Source: Falsochrobactrum shanghaiense
GTDB taxonomy: Bacteria; Pseudomonadota; Alphaproteobacteria; Rhizobiales; Rhizobiaceae
Length of the DNA stretch: 64,000 nucleotides
Direction: 5' to 3'
Assembly (NCBI RefSeq): GCF_003149535.1
Contig: NZ_QGDB01000005.1
Location: 1 to 64,000 of the forward strand
The translations under genes and the position numbers were made by a program. Below are positions 16,511-27,089 of this stretch, piece by piece (the stretch's first letter is position 1; each line of letters begins with the position of its first letter). The notes under the pieces are model-generated. The model searched no databases. It saw only the letters and a list, made by a program, of their open reading frames with translations, and was not told the origin of the DNA.

Positions 16511-17743
16511 TCAGGCAGCTGCCGATTTCATATGTGCCCGGATCAACCGGCCCAGCCGCTTGATGCCCTCATCGATCATTTCATCATTCGCGCATGAATA
16601 GCTCAGCCGCAGCGTATTGGCACCGGTGCCATCGGCGAAGAATGCCTTGCCCGGCACGAATGCAACTTTTTCGCTGTCAATGGAAGCCGCAAGCAGGGCC
16701 GCGCCATCCATGCCTTCCGGCAGGGTCACCCAGACGAACATGCCGCCTTCAGGCTTGGTCCAGTCCGTGCCTTCCGGCATATATTCAGCCAGTGCCTGCA
16801 ACATCCTGTCACGGCGATGCTTGTAAACGCGGTGCAGCTTGGCGACCTGTGCGTCAAATCCACCGGCGGCCACGCGTTGAATAGCGAGCTGATTAATCGT
16901 CGGCGAATGCAGATCGGACGCCTGCTTGATCAGCACCAGCTTGCGAATGACATTTTGCGAAGCGACCACATAGCCGACGCGCAGCCCGGGCGCGAGCGTT
17001 TTGGAGAACGAGCCGCAATAGACAGTGCGCGTCTTTTCAATATCGCCGCCATGGCGGGCAATATCGAGCGAAAGAATGGGCGGGATCGCCGCCCCGTCAT
17101 AACGCAGATATTGATAGGCAGCGTCCTCGATCACAGGAATATCGAGTTCATCCGCATTCGCCAGCAGCTTTTCACGCTCGACAAGATCAACCGTTTCACC
17201 GGTCGGATTGCTGAAATCGGGCGAAAGATAAGCAAATTTGACTGCACCGCCCGCCTTTTCAGCGGCTTCCTTATAGGATTGTGGCGTGCGATTGCCATTT
17301 GCGGTCAAAATATCATAGGTCGGCTCATAGGCATTGAATGCCTGCAAGGCGCCAAGATAGGTCGGCGCGGTGACCAGTGCGGTATCGCTGGGCGAAAGAA
17401 ACAGCTTGCCCAGATAATCCAGCGCCTGTTGCGAACCCGATGTGATGAAAACATTATCCTCGGTGCAGGGAATACCGATCTTGGCAAGTTCGCGCACCAG
17501 CCAGCTGCGCAGCGGCTTGTAGCCTTCCGAGACGGAATATTGCAAAGCCGCGTTGGCTTCGGGGCCTGTGAGAATGTCCTTATAGGCATTCTGGAATTCA
17601 TCATGGGGGAAAAGCGCAGGGTCGGGAATGCCGCCAGCGAACGAGATAATATCCGGCCGTTCAAGCAGCTTCAGAAGCTCACGGATTTCCGAAGCGCGCA
17701 TGCGTTGCGAGCGCGTTGCAAATACACTTTCCCAGTCAACCAC
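16511..17743 (-). CDS. PLP-dependent aminotransferase (class I/II, 2-aminoadipate type)
   Basis: A 410-residue fold-type I aminotransferase. It has SFAGGIPDPALFP, ITSGSQQALDYLGKLF, SPDFSNPTGETV, the acidic EDAAYQYLRYDG, and the PLP-lysine motif GSFSKTLAPGLRVGYVV. It resembles LysN/aromatic-type aminotransferases that act on 2-aminoadipate, kynurenine or branched/aromatic amino acids. GTG at 17743 is taken as start because AGGAG lies 7-8 bases upstream; a TTG further up overlaps that ribosome binding site. It is monocistronic. Confidence 0.85.
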   Translation of the reverse strand: MVDWESVFATRSQRMRASEIRELLKLLERPDIISFAGGIPDPALFPHDEFQNAYKDILTGPEANAALQYSVSEGYKPLRSWLVRELAKIGIPCTEDNVFITSGSQQALDYLGKLFLSPSDTALVTAPTYLGALQAFNAYEPTYDILTANGNRTPQSYKEAAEKAGGAVKFAYLSPDFSNPTGETVDLVEREKLLANADELDIPVIEDAAYQYLRYDGAAIPPILSLDIARHGGDIEKTRTVYCGSFSKTLAPGLRVGYVVASQNVIRKLVLIKQASDLHSPTINQLAIQRVAAGGFDAQVAKLHRVYKHRRDRMLQALAEYMPEGTDWTKPEGGMFVWVTLPEGMDGAALLAASIDSEKVAFVPGKAFFADGTGANTLRLSYSCANDEMIDEGIKRLGRLIRAHMKSAAA

Positions 17744-17879
17744 GGGAAGTCTCCTCAAACTTTACGACGTAAAATAAAGCGATAGCGCAATTTCCGCTCC
17801 ACGAGAACACCCCTGTCGATGCTCGAATGGAATTAAGATATTCGGAATTGTTCTGGTATGGCATTGAGCCGGAAGGACG

Positions 17880-17955
17880 CTAGTGTGGCGAATCCGAAAT
17901 TCGTATCACTCTGGAGCAAGGCTGCGAACGAATTTCGGGTTCAAAGCCACACTAG
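17880..17955. repeat. 76-bp imperfect palindrome (repeat-like element)
   Basis: CTAGTGTGGC at 17880-17889 mirrors GCCACACTAG at 17946-17955. The inner arms AATCCGAAATTCGT and ACGAATTTCGGGTT also pair, leaving a loop of about 24 bases. It has the form of an intergenic REP/MITE-like element; no coding content. Confidence 0.7.
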
Positions 17956-17960
17956 CAATA

Positions 17961-17981
17961 AGGGGGCGCAATACGCCCCCT
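17961..17981 (-). terminator. Terminator after ilvC
   Basis: AGGGGGCG/CGCCCCCT stem with a 5-base loop, 26 bases below the ilvC stop on the minus strand, followed by TTATT. Confidence 0.65.
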
Positions 17982-18006
17982 CAAACAGTGCCAATCGATC
18001 AAAGGA

Positions 18007-19029
<1,023 letters not shown>

Positions 19030-19080
19030 CTATTCCCTTCATTCACATTGTTCTGCGGCTTCCTTGCGTCTGCCGATCGA

Positions 19081-19722
19081 TTATGCCCCGTAAAGAGCGA
19101 AAAACTGCCGGGTAGCGCGCCGGGCATCCCGGATAACCACCGCATCAGTCAGTTCAAGCCGGTCGCCAAGCAGCAGCCGGATCTGCATATCCCGGACCAC
19201 GAGTCCGAAAAATGCACGAAATGCTTCGTCAATATCGTCGAAGGCCAGCAGGTGCGCATCCTGCCCCATTTTGAGAATTGGCTTCAGACGCTCAGCCATG
19301 GCCACCGGCCCATTGGCGAGAACGATTTCCCCCAGGGCCGATTTTCCGGACGCCGTGTGGCTGACGGCAAGACGATTGAGCGCAATGGATGTCGGGCCGG
19401 ATAGCACCAGCAGCCAGTCACGGGCAAAATGCTCCAGACTGGAGAACAGCGATTGCGCATCGAGCTTTTCGCGCGCCACCGGGACAACCCGAACCTTCGA
19501 CGCCTGCCAACGCACCATGGCCGTCAGCAAGCCGTCGCGATCACCAAACCATTTATAGAGGCTTTCCTTGGAGCAATTGGCGGCGCGGGCAATGCCTGCC
19601 GTCGTAAGAGCGCGGTCGCCCCCCTCGACAAGCAAGCGCAACGCCTGCTCCAGAACATCGTTCTGACGCGGCGAAAAAGACGGCTGTGCCGGAGCCGGAT
19701 TCTTTTCGCTTTTACCAGTCAC
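19081..19722 (-). CDS. TetR/AcrR-family regulator
   Basis: A 213-residue protein. The N-terminal helix-turn-helix (about residues 20-65) reads ALTTAGIARAANCSKESLYKWFGDRDGLL, typical TetR form, with a ligand-binding C-terminal helical domain. Unusually the sequence begins with a 15-residue Pro/Ser/Lys-rich tail. A perfect 14-bp palindrome lies 20 bases upstream of the start codon, suggesting autoregulation. It may also read through to ilvC, but no effector is evident. Confidence 0.85.
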   Translation of the reverse strand: MTGKSEKNPAPAQPSFSPRQNDVLEQALRLLVEGGDRALTTAGIARAANCSKESLYKWFGDRDGLLTAMVRWQASKVRVVPVAREKLDAQSLFSSLEHFARDWLLVLSGPTSIALNRLAVSHTASGKSALGEIVLANGPVAMAERLKPILKMGQDAHLLAFDDIDEAFRAFFGLVVRDMQIRLLLGDRLELTDAVVIRDARRATRQFFALYGA

Positions 19723-19741
19723 GGCTTTGCCTCCTCGTTTT

Positions 19742-19755
19742 GTACCGTACGGTAC
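19742..19755. promoter_or_regulatory. Palindromic operator upstream of TetR gene
   Basis: GTACCGTACGGTAC is a perfect 14-bp palindrome, followed by an additional half-site (TACGGTTC), located 20 bases before the ATG of the TetR gene. Its form and place fit a TetR-family autoregulatory operator. Confidence 0.6.
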
Positions 19756-19856
19756 GGTTCTATTTATTACTCACTGCCCTTATGTCCGTCAAGCAGGATT
19801 CTTCCAAAGAACGCAAAATTATGTAATCGAGACGAAACAGAAAACCGCGACGCGAT

Positions 19857-21836
19857 TTAGATATTCACCTGCGTTCCGATCTCCACGACCCGCCCCGTCG
19901 GTATCTGGAAATATTCGGTTGCATCCGAAGCAGTTCGCGCAAGCAGGATAAACAGTTTGTCCTGCCAGATCGGCATGCTCGAATGCGCCGAGGCTTTCAG
20001 CGAGCGGCGTGAGAGGAAAAACGAAGTCGTCATAATATCGTATTTCCAGCCGAGCTTGCGGCAAAGCCCCAGCGCTCGCGGAATATTGGGCTGCTGCATA
20101 TAGCCAAATGTTAACCTCACCTGCATGAACCGCTCATTATATTGCGAGATACGCACGCGGTCCGCAGAGGCAACCCATGGTTTCGATGCGGTGATGACCG
20201 TCAGAATAACATTGTTTTCATGCAGGACTTTATAATGTTTGAGGCTGTGCATCAGTGCAGTCGGCGCACTGGCGGGATCGCCCGTCAAAAACACCGCCGT
20301 TCCCGGAACGATGGTCGGCGGTCGCTTCTGCATCTGCTCGACGATGAGATCAAGCGGCACTTCGGCTTTGCGCGTCTTGTGGAACAGGTGCCGCGTACCG
20401 CGCACCCATGTCCACATGACAATCGCGAGAATTGAAGCAAAGCCAATCGACGCCCAGCCCCCGTCATGCACCTTGATGATATTGGCACTGAAAAAAGCCA
20501 TGTCCACGATCAGGAAACCGGCAATGAGCGGCAAGGCGCGCACGACGCTCCAGTTCCAGATGCGGGTCATGACGATATAGAGCAAAATCGTGGTAACCAG
20601 CATATTGCCGGTCACCGCGATACCGTAAGCCGCAGCCAGATTGTTCGACTTTTCAAAGCCGAGGACCAGAATGATGACTGCCAGCCCCAAAAGCATATTG
20701 ACGCGCGGAATATAGATCTGCCCGTGGCGCTTTTCAGATGTGTGCTGGATTTCCAGTCGCGGCAGAATATTGAGCTGTACCGCCTGACGCGCCACAGAAA
20801 ACGCCCCGCTGATGACCGCCTGAGAGGCAATCACCGTTGCAGCGGTTGCAAGCAGCACCATGGGCCATAGCGCAAAATCCGGCAGCATCTGGAAGAAGGG
20901 CAAGGCTGCGGCTTCGCCATGCGACAAGACAAAAGCCGCCTGCCCGAAATAATTGAGCAGCAGGCAGGGAAACACGATCCATAGCCATGCGCGCACGATT
21001 GGCTTGCGCCCGAAGTGACCCAGATCGGCATAAAGCGCTTCTGCACCCGTCATGGCGAGAAAAACCGCGCCAATCGTAACAAAGGCAACGCCGGGGCTGA
21101 CAATCAGAAACCGTCCGGCGTAATAGGGGTTGAGGGCGGAAAGAACCGTTGGATCGTCAAAAATGTGCCAGAGTCCGAACACGCCAAGCGCCAGAAACCA
21201 CAGCGCCATGACCGGGCCGAAAACAATCGCCACCCTGCTGGTCCCGTATTTCTGAACGAAAAAGAGCACCAGCAGGATCACGACCGTTATGGGGACCACG
21301 AAGGGTGTCATATGGGGTGCAACGATATGCAGCCCCTCCACCGCCGAAAGCACCGAAATTGCTGGCGTAATGACCGCGTCGCCAAAGAAGAGCGCAGCCC
21401 CGCAAATCCCTACCCCTAAAATAATATCGGGCCGCCCTTTCAGAGCAGCCCGCGCGAGTGCCATGAGCGAGAGAATGCCGCCCTCGCCATTATTGTCGGC
21501 ACGCAGCACGAAAAGCACATATTTGATGGTGACGACCAGCAAGAGCGCCCAGAAGATCAGCGATACGACGCCAAGAATATCGCTTCGCACGAGCATTCCG
21601 TCCGAAGTCGCGGCATGCAGGGCCTCTCGAAAAGCATAGATGGGGCTTGTGCCAATATCGCCATAGACGACGCCAAGCGCGCCAAGCACCAGCATTTTCA
21701 TGCTTTCATTCTGATGATCACTCTCATCAGCAATCAAGGCATTATCGGAGACAGGCCCCGATGACAGCATATTTTGCATGCCTGCCTGCCCATCGCCCGA
21801 AGCTGAGGCGTCATTACCAGTCTGCTCGTTGTTCAT
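19857..21836 (-). CDS. kup: Low-affinity potassium transporter
   Basis: A 659-residue Kup/HAK/KT-family inner-membrane protein. The first 45 residues are a hydrophilic, acidic tail. Then comes the family signature LGALGVVYGDIGTSPIYAFRE, followed by about twelve membrane segments (GGILSLMALARAAL; GDAVITPAISVLSAVEGL; TGAEALYADLGHFG) and a soluble C-terminal domain. It imports K+ by proton symport. Alternative in-frame Met codons at residues 20 and 46 could shorten the tail. It stands alone. Confidence 0.93.
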   Translation of the reverse strand: MNNEQTGNDASASGDGQAGMQNMLSSGPVSDNALIADESDHQNESMKMLVLGALGVVYGDIGTSPIYAFREALHAATSDGMLVRSDILGVVSLIFWALLLVVTIKYVLFVLRADNNGEGGILSLMALARAALKGRPDIILGVGICGAALFFGDAVITPAISVLSAVEGLHIVAPHMTPFVVPITVVILLVLFFVQKYGTSRVAIVFGPVMALWFLALGVFGLWHIFDDPTVLSALNPYYAGRFLIVSPGVAFVTIGAVFLAMTGAEALYADLGHFGRKPIVRAWLWIVFPCLLLNYFGQAAFVLSHGEAAALPFFQMLPDFALWPMVLLATAATVIASQAVISGAFSVARQAVQLNILPRLEIQHTSEKRHGQIYIPRVNMLLGLAVIILVLGFEKSNNLAAAYGIAVTGNMLVTTILLYIVMTRIWNWSVVRALPLIAGFLIVDMAFFSANIIKVHDGGWASIGFASILAIVMWTWVRGTRHLFHKTRKAEVPLDLIVEQMQKRPPTIVPGTAVFLTGDPASAPTALMHSLKHYKVLHENNVILTVITASKPWVASADRVRISQYNERFMQVRLTFGYMQQPNIPRALGLCRKLGWKYDIMTTSFFLSRRSLKASAHSSMPIWQDKLFILLARTASDATEYFQIPTGRVVEIGTQVNI

Positions 21837-21977
21837 TCGCTAGACCCTCGCAAGGCCATAAATACTTATATGAAGAACCAGAGAAAAACGTGGCGGGCGG
21901 TCTATATACTATTAGCTCTTTGTACAAATGCAGACTGCGCAGGGCTCGCCTTCCAGCCATGCGTTCTGTGCACCCCT

Positions 21978-22727
21978 TTATCCATTTGTGGCGGCCAGGG
22001 CTGCGATAAAACGGCTTACCGTAACGGGCATGCCATACATCAGCGCATCCGCCGTCAGGCCATGACCGATGGAGACTTCGCTCAGCTGCGGCACGCGTTT
22101 GACGAGGCTCGGCAGGTTTTCTACCGTCAGATCATGCCCCGCATTGACCGCAAGCCCCAAGGCCAGCGCGGCATCCGCCGCCTTGCCAAGCCGGCCTATC
22201 TCCCGCGCTGCTGCCGCCGGATCATCATAGGTCGCTCCATAAGGCCCGGTATAAAGCTCAACCCGGTCAGCACCAATCGCTTTCGCCCGCTCATAACCCA
22301 GAGGGTCGGGATCGGCGAATAGCGAGACGCGCATGCCTTGCGCCTTCAGCCGCGCGACAACCGGTGCCAGAAAATCAGCCTTTGAAATAAAATCCCAGCC
22401 ATGATCGGATGTCGCCTGAAGCGGATCGTCGGGAACCAGCGTCACCTGTTCGGGCTGGTGTTTTTCCACGAGATCGAGAAATGCGTCCGTCGGAAATCCT
22501 TCGATGTTGAATTCGGCCTGCGGATATTCATCATCGATCAGGGCGCGAATATCGCCGAGATCGGAAAAGCGGATATGCCGCTGATCAGGGCGCGGATGCA
22601 CGGTCAACCCCGCAGCGCCTGCTGCAAGCGCCGCCCGTCCCAGCCCGATGACGTTTGGCCAAGGAAGATCGCGCCGGTTGCGCAGCATGGCGATGGCGTT
22701 CAGATTGACGGACAGTTTTACAGGCAT
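21978..22727 (-). CDS. pdxJ: Pyridoxine 5'-phosphate synthase
   Basis: A 249-residue TIM-barrel enzyme. Signature blocks are [40 protein letters not shown], the catalytic Glu in [10 protein letters not shown], and [10 protein letters not shown] near the end. It condenses deoxyxylulose 5-phosphate with 3-amino-2-oxopropyl phosphate in the DXP-dependent vitamin B6 pathway. Length and start fit the family. Monocistronic. Confidence 0.95.
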   Translation of the reverse strand: MPVKLSVNLNAIAMLRNRRDLPWPNVIGLGRAALAAGAAGLTVHPRPDQRHIRFSDLGDIRALIDDEYPQAEFNIEGFPTDAFLDLVEKHQPEQVTLVPDDPLQATSDHGWDFISKADFLAPVVARLKAQGMRVSLFADPDPLGYERAKAIGADRVELYTGPYGATYDDPAAAAREIGRLGKAADAALALGLAVNAGHDLTVENLPSLVKRVPQLSEVSIGHGLTADALMYGMPVTVSRFIAALAATNG

Positions 22728-22930
22728 GAAGCTCGCTCCCCAAAATCGGCATAGGGCTTTATATCCCTCACGGCCAAAAAGTGTGAGCGCTTTCCGATCT
22801 CACCGAAGCGCAATCCCCAGAAGCTGGTCATAACTTGCTATCGTTGCACTTTTACTCCGGTTTTCGCAACTTTGTACGGTCCCGAACGTTTTATCGAACC
22901 CGACAAGACGTTCATAAACTGGAGGTCCAT

Positions 22931-23329
22931 ATGCGCAACGAGAGCGTTCCTGTCATCCGCCGCATTCCAACTGAACGCGATGACCTGTTTGCCTTTGCAG
23001 TCGAGGGCCATCTGAATGATGCCTCTCTTGAAAACCTGTATGGATTGCTTGAGGCCGCCTATGATACCCACGAAAAAATCGACCTGCTGATCCGCCTGAA
23101 CGGCTATGATGGCATGGATTGGGGAGCGGCTTTTTCCGAGAATATGCTGAGCATGCGCGCCAAATCTCTCAAGCACCTGCGCCGATATGCCATTGTTGGC
23201 GGCCCTTTCTGGATGCAGGCCAGCATTCGCCTCATGCAGCCCTTCCTTTCAATCGAAATGCGTACATTCGAGGAAAGCGAAGAAAAAGAGGCCTGGAAAT
23301 GGCTCGACGCGACGCCGGAGGAACCGTGA
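22931..23329 (+). CDS. STAS/SpoIIAA-like domain protein
   Basis: A 132-residue protein similar to the SpoIIAA-like (DUF3478) family. VEGHLNDASLENLYGLLEAAYDTHEKIDLLIRLNGYDGMDWGAA contains the STAS-like strands, and FWMQASIRLMQPF the closing helix. Such proteins are of unknown role, perhaps lipid-binding or anti-sigma-like. The start at 22931 has a GGAGG seven bases upstream; the frame is open 32 codons further without support. Its TGA directly abuts the stop codon of the convergent helicase gene with no base between. Confidence 0.8.
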   Translation: MRNESVPVIRRIPTERDDLFAFAVEGHLNDASLENLYGLLEAAYDTHEKIDLLIRLNGYDGMDWGAAFSENMLSMRAKSLKHLRRYAIVGGPFWMQASIRLMQPFLSIEMRTFEESEEKEAWKWLDATPEEP

Positions 23330-24451
23330 TTATTTCACGACGGTCAATTGTTCGGCAGCGCGGGTGATCGCCGTATAAAGCCAACGCTCGCGCGTATCGC
23401 GAAAAGCAAAGCTCTCGTCGAACAAAACGACATTGTCCCACTGCGAACCCTGCGCCTTATGCACGGTCAAGGCATAGCCATAATCGAAATCGTCGAAACG
23501 CTTTTTGGTTTGCCATGGAATATCGGCATCCGGATTTTCAAACTGCGCCTTGAGCAGTTTGATCTTGGCGACACCGCGATCCTCGTCTTCCGGCGAAACC
23601 AGCAGATTGATACCAGGTTTGACCGTTTCCTTGGAGGACGTCATCACTTTCCAGAGCGAACCATTGAGCAGCCCCTTGGCCGGATCGTTGCGCAGGCAGA
23701 CAAGCTTGTCACCCGCCTGCGGATAATCCGCATTGAAACCCTTGAGCTCGCGCAGACGCTGATTATAGCGCTTGCGCGTCCGGTTGGTGCCGACCAGCAC
23801 CTGATCGGCGGCAAGAACCAGTTCCTGCGTCACCTCATGGCGCGAAATGACCTTGGCCCGACCTTCATCGCCATATTGAAGTTCCCTGCCCTCACGAACA
23901 TCCAGCGCCATGCGGATAATCGGATTGTCGCGCGCCTGCCGGTGAATTTCGGTGAGCAGGAAATCCGGCTCATGCTCGGTGAAGAAACCTCCGCCTGAAA
24001 TCGGCGGCAACTGCCCCGGATCGCCCAGCACCAGAATAGGGGTACCGAATGTCATCAGGTCACGCCCCAGCTGCTCATCGACCATGGAACATTCATCGAC
24101 GACGATCAGCGCGGCCTTGGCGACAGGGCTCTGTCGGTTGAGCGAAAAGGTCGGCGCAATCGACGTCTTGCCGGTGGTTTCGTCCTCGATCGCTTCTTCG
24201 CCGCGCGGGCGATAGATCAATGAGTGAAGCGTGCGCGCATTGCTCGCGCCCTTGGAACGCAGAACCTGCGCGGCCTTTCCGGTGAAAGCTGCGAATTGAA
24301 CGTCACCATCCACATGCTCGGCAAAATGGCGCGCAAGCGTGGTCTTGCCCGTTCCCGCATAGCCAAACAGCCTGAAGATCGGGGAGCGCCCTTCCTTCAG
24401 CCATTTTCCGACTGCCTTTAAAGCCTGTTCCTGCTCGGGTGAAAACTGCAT
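23330..24451 (-). CDS. RecD-like ATP-dependent DNA helicase
   Basis: A 373-residue superfamily 1B helicase. Walker A is GYAGTGKT (30-37), motif II is VVDECSMVD, motif III is LVLGDPGQLPP, and the C-terminal UvrD/RecD-type motif is YGYALTVHKAQGSQWDNVVLFDE with ITRAAEQL. It is shorter than RecD of RecBCD and lacks its N-terminal domain; it matches the stand-alone AAA_30 helicases found in many alphaproteobacteria and in phages. The role in repair is inferred from the family. Confidence 0.87.
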   Translation of the reverse strand: MQFSPEQEQALKAVGKWLKEGRSPIFRLFGYAGTGKTTLARHFAEHVDGDVQFAAFTGKAAQVLRSKGASNARTLHSLIYRPRGEEAIEDETTGKTSIAPTFSLNRQSPVAKAALIVVDECSMVDEQLGRDLMTFGTPILVLGDPGQLPPISGGGFFTEHEPDFLLTEIHRQARDNPIIRMALDVREGRELQYGDEGRAKVISRHEVTQELVLAADQVLVGTNRTRKRYNQRLRELKGFNADYPQAGDKLVCLRNDPAKGLLNGSLWKVMTSSKETVKPGINLLVSPEDEDRGVAKIKLLKAQFENPDADIPWQTKKRFDDFDYGYALTVHKAQGSQWDNVVLFDESFAFRDTRERWLYTAITRAAEQLTVVK

Positions 24452-24587
24452 GCCCTGTTCAGACAGGATTCGCCCGACAAGAGCAAGGGCAAGGTGAACA
24501 AAGAGTGAAGATTATTGCAGCAAAAGCTGCAAACGCGCGATCACGAGATCAGGGACCGGTCAACATAGGCTGGCCGGTCCGAACGGA

Positions 24588-25160
24588 TCATAGCCCTTGC
24601 GGCCCGCGATTCATTGCAGCGACGCCGGTGCGGCAGACTTCCACCAGCCCCAGCGGCTTCATCAAGGTGATGAACTGATCAATCTTTGTCGTCTTGCCGG
24701 TAAACTCGATGATAAAATGCTCTACCGTCGCATCGACGATCTTGGCATTGAATGCATCGGCCAGACGCAATGTTTCCGCACGCGCCTCGCCCTTGCCCGC
24801 CACTTTAATCAGTGCCAGCTCCCGCTCGATCGGGCGTTCATGCCCCAGTTCGACAGCGCGATGCGTCATATCGACAACGCGGTGTACTGGCACGATTCGC
24901 TCAAGCTGATGGCGAATCTGATCGAGCACGCTTGGCGTGCCGCGCGTAACAATCGTGATGCGCGACAGATGCTGCTCATGCTCGGTTTCTGAAACCGTCA
25001 GGCTTTCAATATTGTAACCGCGGCCTGAAAACAGTCCGATGACACGGGCGAGAACGCCCGGCTCGTTATCGACGAGTACCGAAAGCGTATGCGTTTCCGG
25101 CGTTTGCGTATCGGCTGCAATAAAATATGCCGAGCCGGATGCTAGATTTTGTGCGTTCAT
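24588..25160 (-). CDS. ilvN: Acetolactate synthase small (regulatory) subunit
   Basis: A 190-residue protein. The N-terminal ACT domain reads HTLSVLVDNEPGVLARVIGLFSGRGYNIESLTV and the C-terminal ALS_ss_C domain includes ELALIKV and FIIEFTGKTTKIDQF. It confers feedback control by valine on the catalytic subunit encoded 14 bases upstream. Named ilvH in some species. An imperfect GGACCGG/CCGGTCC stem sits just below the stop without a clear U-run. Confidence 0.94.
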   Translation of the reverse strand: MNAQNLASGSAYFIAADTQTPETHTLSVLVDNEPGVLARVIGLFSGRGYNIESLTVSETEHEQHLSRITIVTRGTPSVLDQIRHQLERIVPVHRVVDMTHRAVELGHERPIERELALIKVAGKGEARAETLRLADAFNAKIVDATVEHFIIEFTGKTTKIDQFITLMKPLGLVEVCRTGVAAMNRGPQGL

Positions 25161-25174
25161 TTTCTTTCTCCGGA

Positions 25175-26980
25175 TCAGACGAGCGCGCGGCCCTTGGCGT
25201 CGATGGCATTGGCGACAGCTTCATCCGTCGCCTCGTCGGGCAGCAGCATTTCATTATGTGCCTTGCCGGACGGGATCATCGGGAAGCAGTTGGCAAGATT
25301 GGCGACACGGCAATCAAAGATCACCGGCTTCTTCACCTCGATCATTTCCATGATGGCATCATCGAGTTGGGCAGGCTTGTCGCAACGAATGCCATGCGCG
25401 CCATAGGCTTCCGCCAGCTTGACGAAGTCCGGCATAGCCTCAGTATAGGAGTGCGACAGGCGGTTGCCGTGCAGCAATTGCTGCCATTGCCGCACCATGC
25501 CCATATATTGATTGTTCAGGATGAAAATCTTTATCGGTGCATTATACTGGATAGCCGCCGACATTTCCTGAATGCACATCTGGATCGAAGCATCGCCCGC
25601 AATATCGATGACCAGCGCATCGGGGTGCGCAATCTGAACGCCCAAAGCCGCTGGCAGCCCATAACCCATGGTGCCCAGACCGCCCGATGTCATCCAGCGG
25701 TTTGGCGCTTCGAAATCGAAGAACTGCGCCGCCCACATCTGATGCTGGCCAACCTCGGTGGTGATATAGGTATCGTGTCCCTTGGTCAGATCATTGAGCC
25801 GCTGCAAAGCATATTGCGGCATGATGACGTCTTTATTCGGCGTATAGGCCAGAGAATTGCGCGAGCGCCAGCGGTCGATCTGCTCCCACCATGCGGCAAT
25901 CGCCTGCTTTTCCGGCTTCTTTTCGGCTGCGCGGAACTGGCGGACAATATCTTCCAGAACATGGGCAACATCACCGATGATCGGCACATCGACGCGAACA
26001 TTCTTGTTGATTGACGAAGGATCAATGTCGATATGAATTTTGCGCGAATGCGGCGAAAATGCATTGAGGCGTCCGGTGATACGGTCGTCGAAACGCGCAC
26101 CTATGCACAGCATGACATCGCAATCATGCATGGTCATATTGGCCTCATAGGTGCCGTGCATGCCCAGCATGCCGAGCCAGTTCTTGCCCGATGCCGGGTA
26201 GGCACCAAGTCCCATCAATGTCGAGGTGATCGGGAAATTGCTGATTTCAACCAGTTCGCGCAGCAATTTCGTTGCCGCAGGCCCGGAATTGATGACGCCA
26301 CCGCCCGAATAGATTACCGGTTTTTTAGCGGACAGCAGCAATTCGACAGCTTGCGAAATCGCGTTCTTGTCCCCTTCCAGCGTCGGGCGATAGCTGGTCC
26401 GCGGTGTGGTCTGCGGCGGCGTATAGATGCCCGTTGCAAACTGGATGTCCTTGGGAATATCGACCAGAACCGGCCCCGGTCGGCCCGTCGAGGCGATATG
26501 AAAGGCTTCATGCAGGATGCGCGACAGATCATCGATGCTGCGGACCAGCCAGTTATGCTTGGTGCAGGGGCGCGTAATGCCGACCGTATCGGCTTCCTGA
26601 AAACCATCCGAACCAATCAGCGTTGTGGGAACCTGCCCGGAGATGCAGACCAGCGGGATCGAGTCCATCAGCGCGTCCTGCAAGGGCGTTACCGCATTGG
26701 TCGCACCGGGGCCGGACGTGACCAGCATGACCCCGACCTTGCCGGTCGAGCGTGCATAGCCTTCGGCAGCATGTCCCGCACCCTGCTCATGACGAACCAG
26801 AATATGCTGAACCTTGTCCTGCTGGAAAAGCTCGTCATAGATCGGCAGCACGGCCCCGCCGGGATAGCCGAAAATATGCTCCACGCCATGATCGATCATG
26901 GCCTGAACCACCATTTCCGCGCCGGTCATTTCGCGTTGCCCTGCGGACATTGTCGCCGCCTCGCCTTTTGCTGCCGTCAT
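25175..26980 (-). CDS. ilvI: Acetolactate synthase large (catalytic) subunit
   Basis: A 601-residue TPP enzyme. The N-terminal part has VEHIFGYPGGAVLPIYD and the catalytic Glu in HEQGAGHAAEGYARSTGKVG. The middle domain binds FAD. The C-terminal TPP motif runs from GDASIQMCIQEM to NNQYMGMV. It condenses two pyruvates, or pyruvate and 2-oxobutyrate, the first step of valine, leucine and isoleucine synthesis. It forms an operon with ilvN. A leader peptide and attenuator precede it. Often labelled ilvB in alphaproteobacteria. Confidence 0.95.
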   Translation of the reverse strand: MTAAKGEAATMSAGQREMTGAEMVVQAMIDHGVEHIFGYPGGAVLPIYDELFQQDKVQHILVRHEQGAGHAAEGYARSTGKVGVMLVTSGPGATNAVTPLQDALMDSIPLVCISGQVPTTLIGSDGFQEADTVGITRPCTKHNWLVRSIDDLSRILHEAFHIASTGRPGPVLVDIPKDIQFATGIYTPPQTTPRTSYRPTLEGDKNAISQAVELLLSAKKPVIYSGGGVINSGPAATKLLRELVEISNFPITSTLMGLGAYPASGKNWLGMLGMHGTYEANMTMHDCDVMLCIGARFDDRITGRLNAFSPHSRKIHIDIDPSSINKNVRVDVPIIGDVAHVLEDIVRQFRAAEKKPEKQAIAAWWEQIDRWRSRNSLAYTPNKDVIMPQYALQRLNDLTKGHDTYITTEVGQHQMWAAQFFDFEAPNRWMTSGGLGTMGYGLPAALGVQIAHPDALVIDIAGDASIQMCIQEMSAAIQYNAPIKIFILNNQYMGMVRQWQQLLHGNRLSHSYTEAMPDFVKLAEAYGAHGIRCDKPAQLDDAIMEMIEVKKPVIFDCRVANLANCFPMIPSGKAHNEMLLPDEATDEAVANAIDAKGRALV

Positions 26981-27033
26981 CGTCGTTACTTCCCGTCTGC
27001 TTTACATATTCAATGTCGTTGGTGTTTTGATAA

Positions 27034-27056
27034 CAAAAAAGGCCCCCGAGGGAGCC
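27034..27056 (-). terminator. Attenuator terminator before ilvI
   Basis: On the minus strand GGCTCCC pairs with GGGGGCC (27041-27056), followed directly by TTTTTTG. It lies between the leader peptide and ilvI, in the place expected for a transcription attenuator. An upstream hairpin (GCGCATGGG/CCCATGCGC with an inner GGATGG/CCATCC) spans the leader stop codon. Confidence 0.8.
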
Positions 27057-27089
27057 TGTCTTTCGCGCATGGGAGCTTTCGCCGGATGG

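Noticed and set aside
24552-24579. GGACCGG/CCGGTCC stem below ilvN
   Set aside because: No U-run follows on the minus strand, so it is not a convincing intrinsic terminator.
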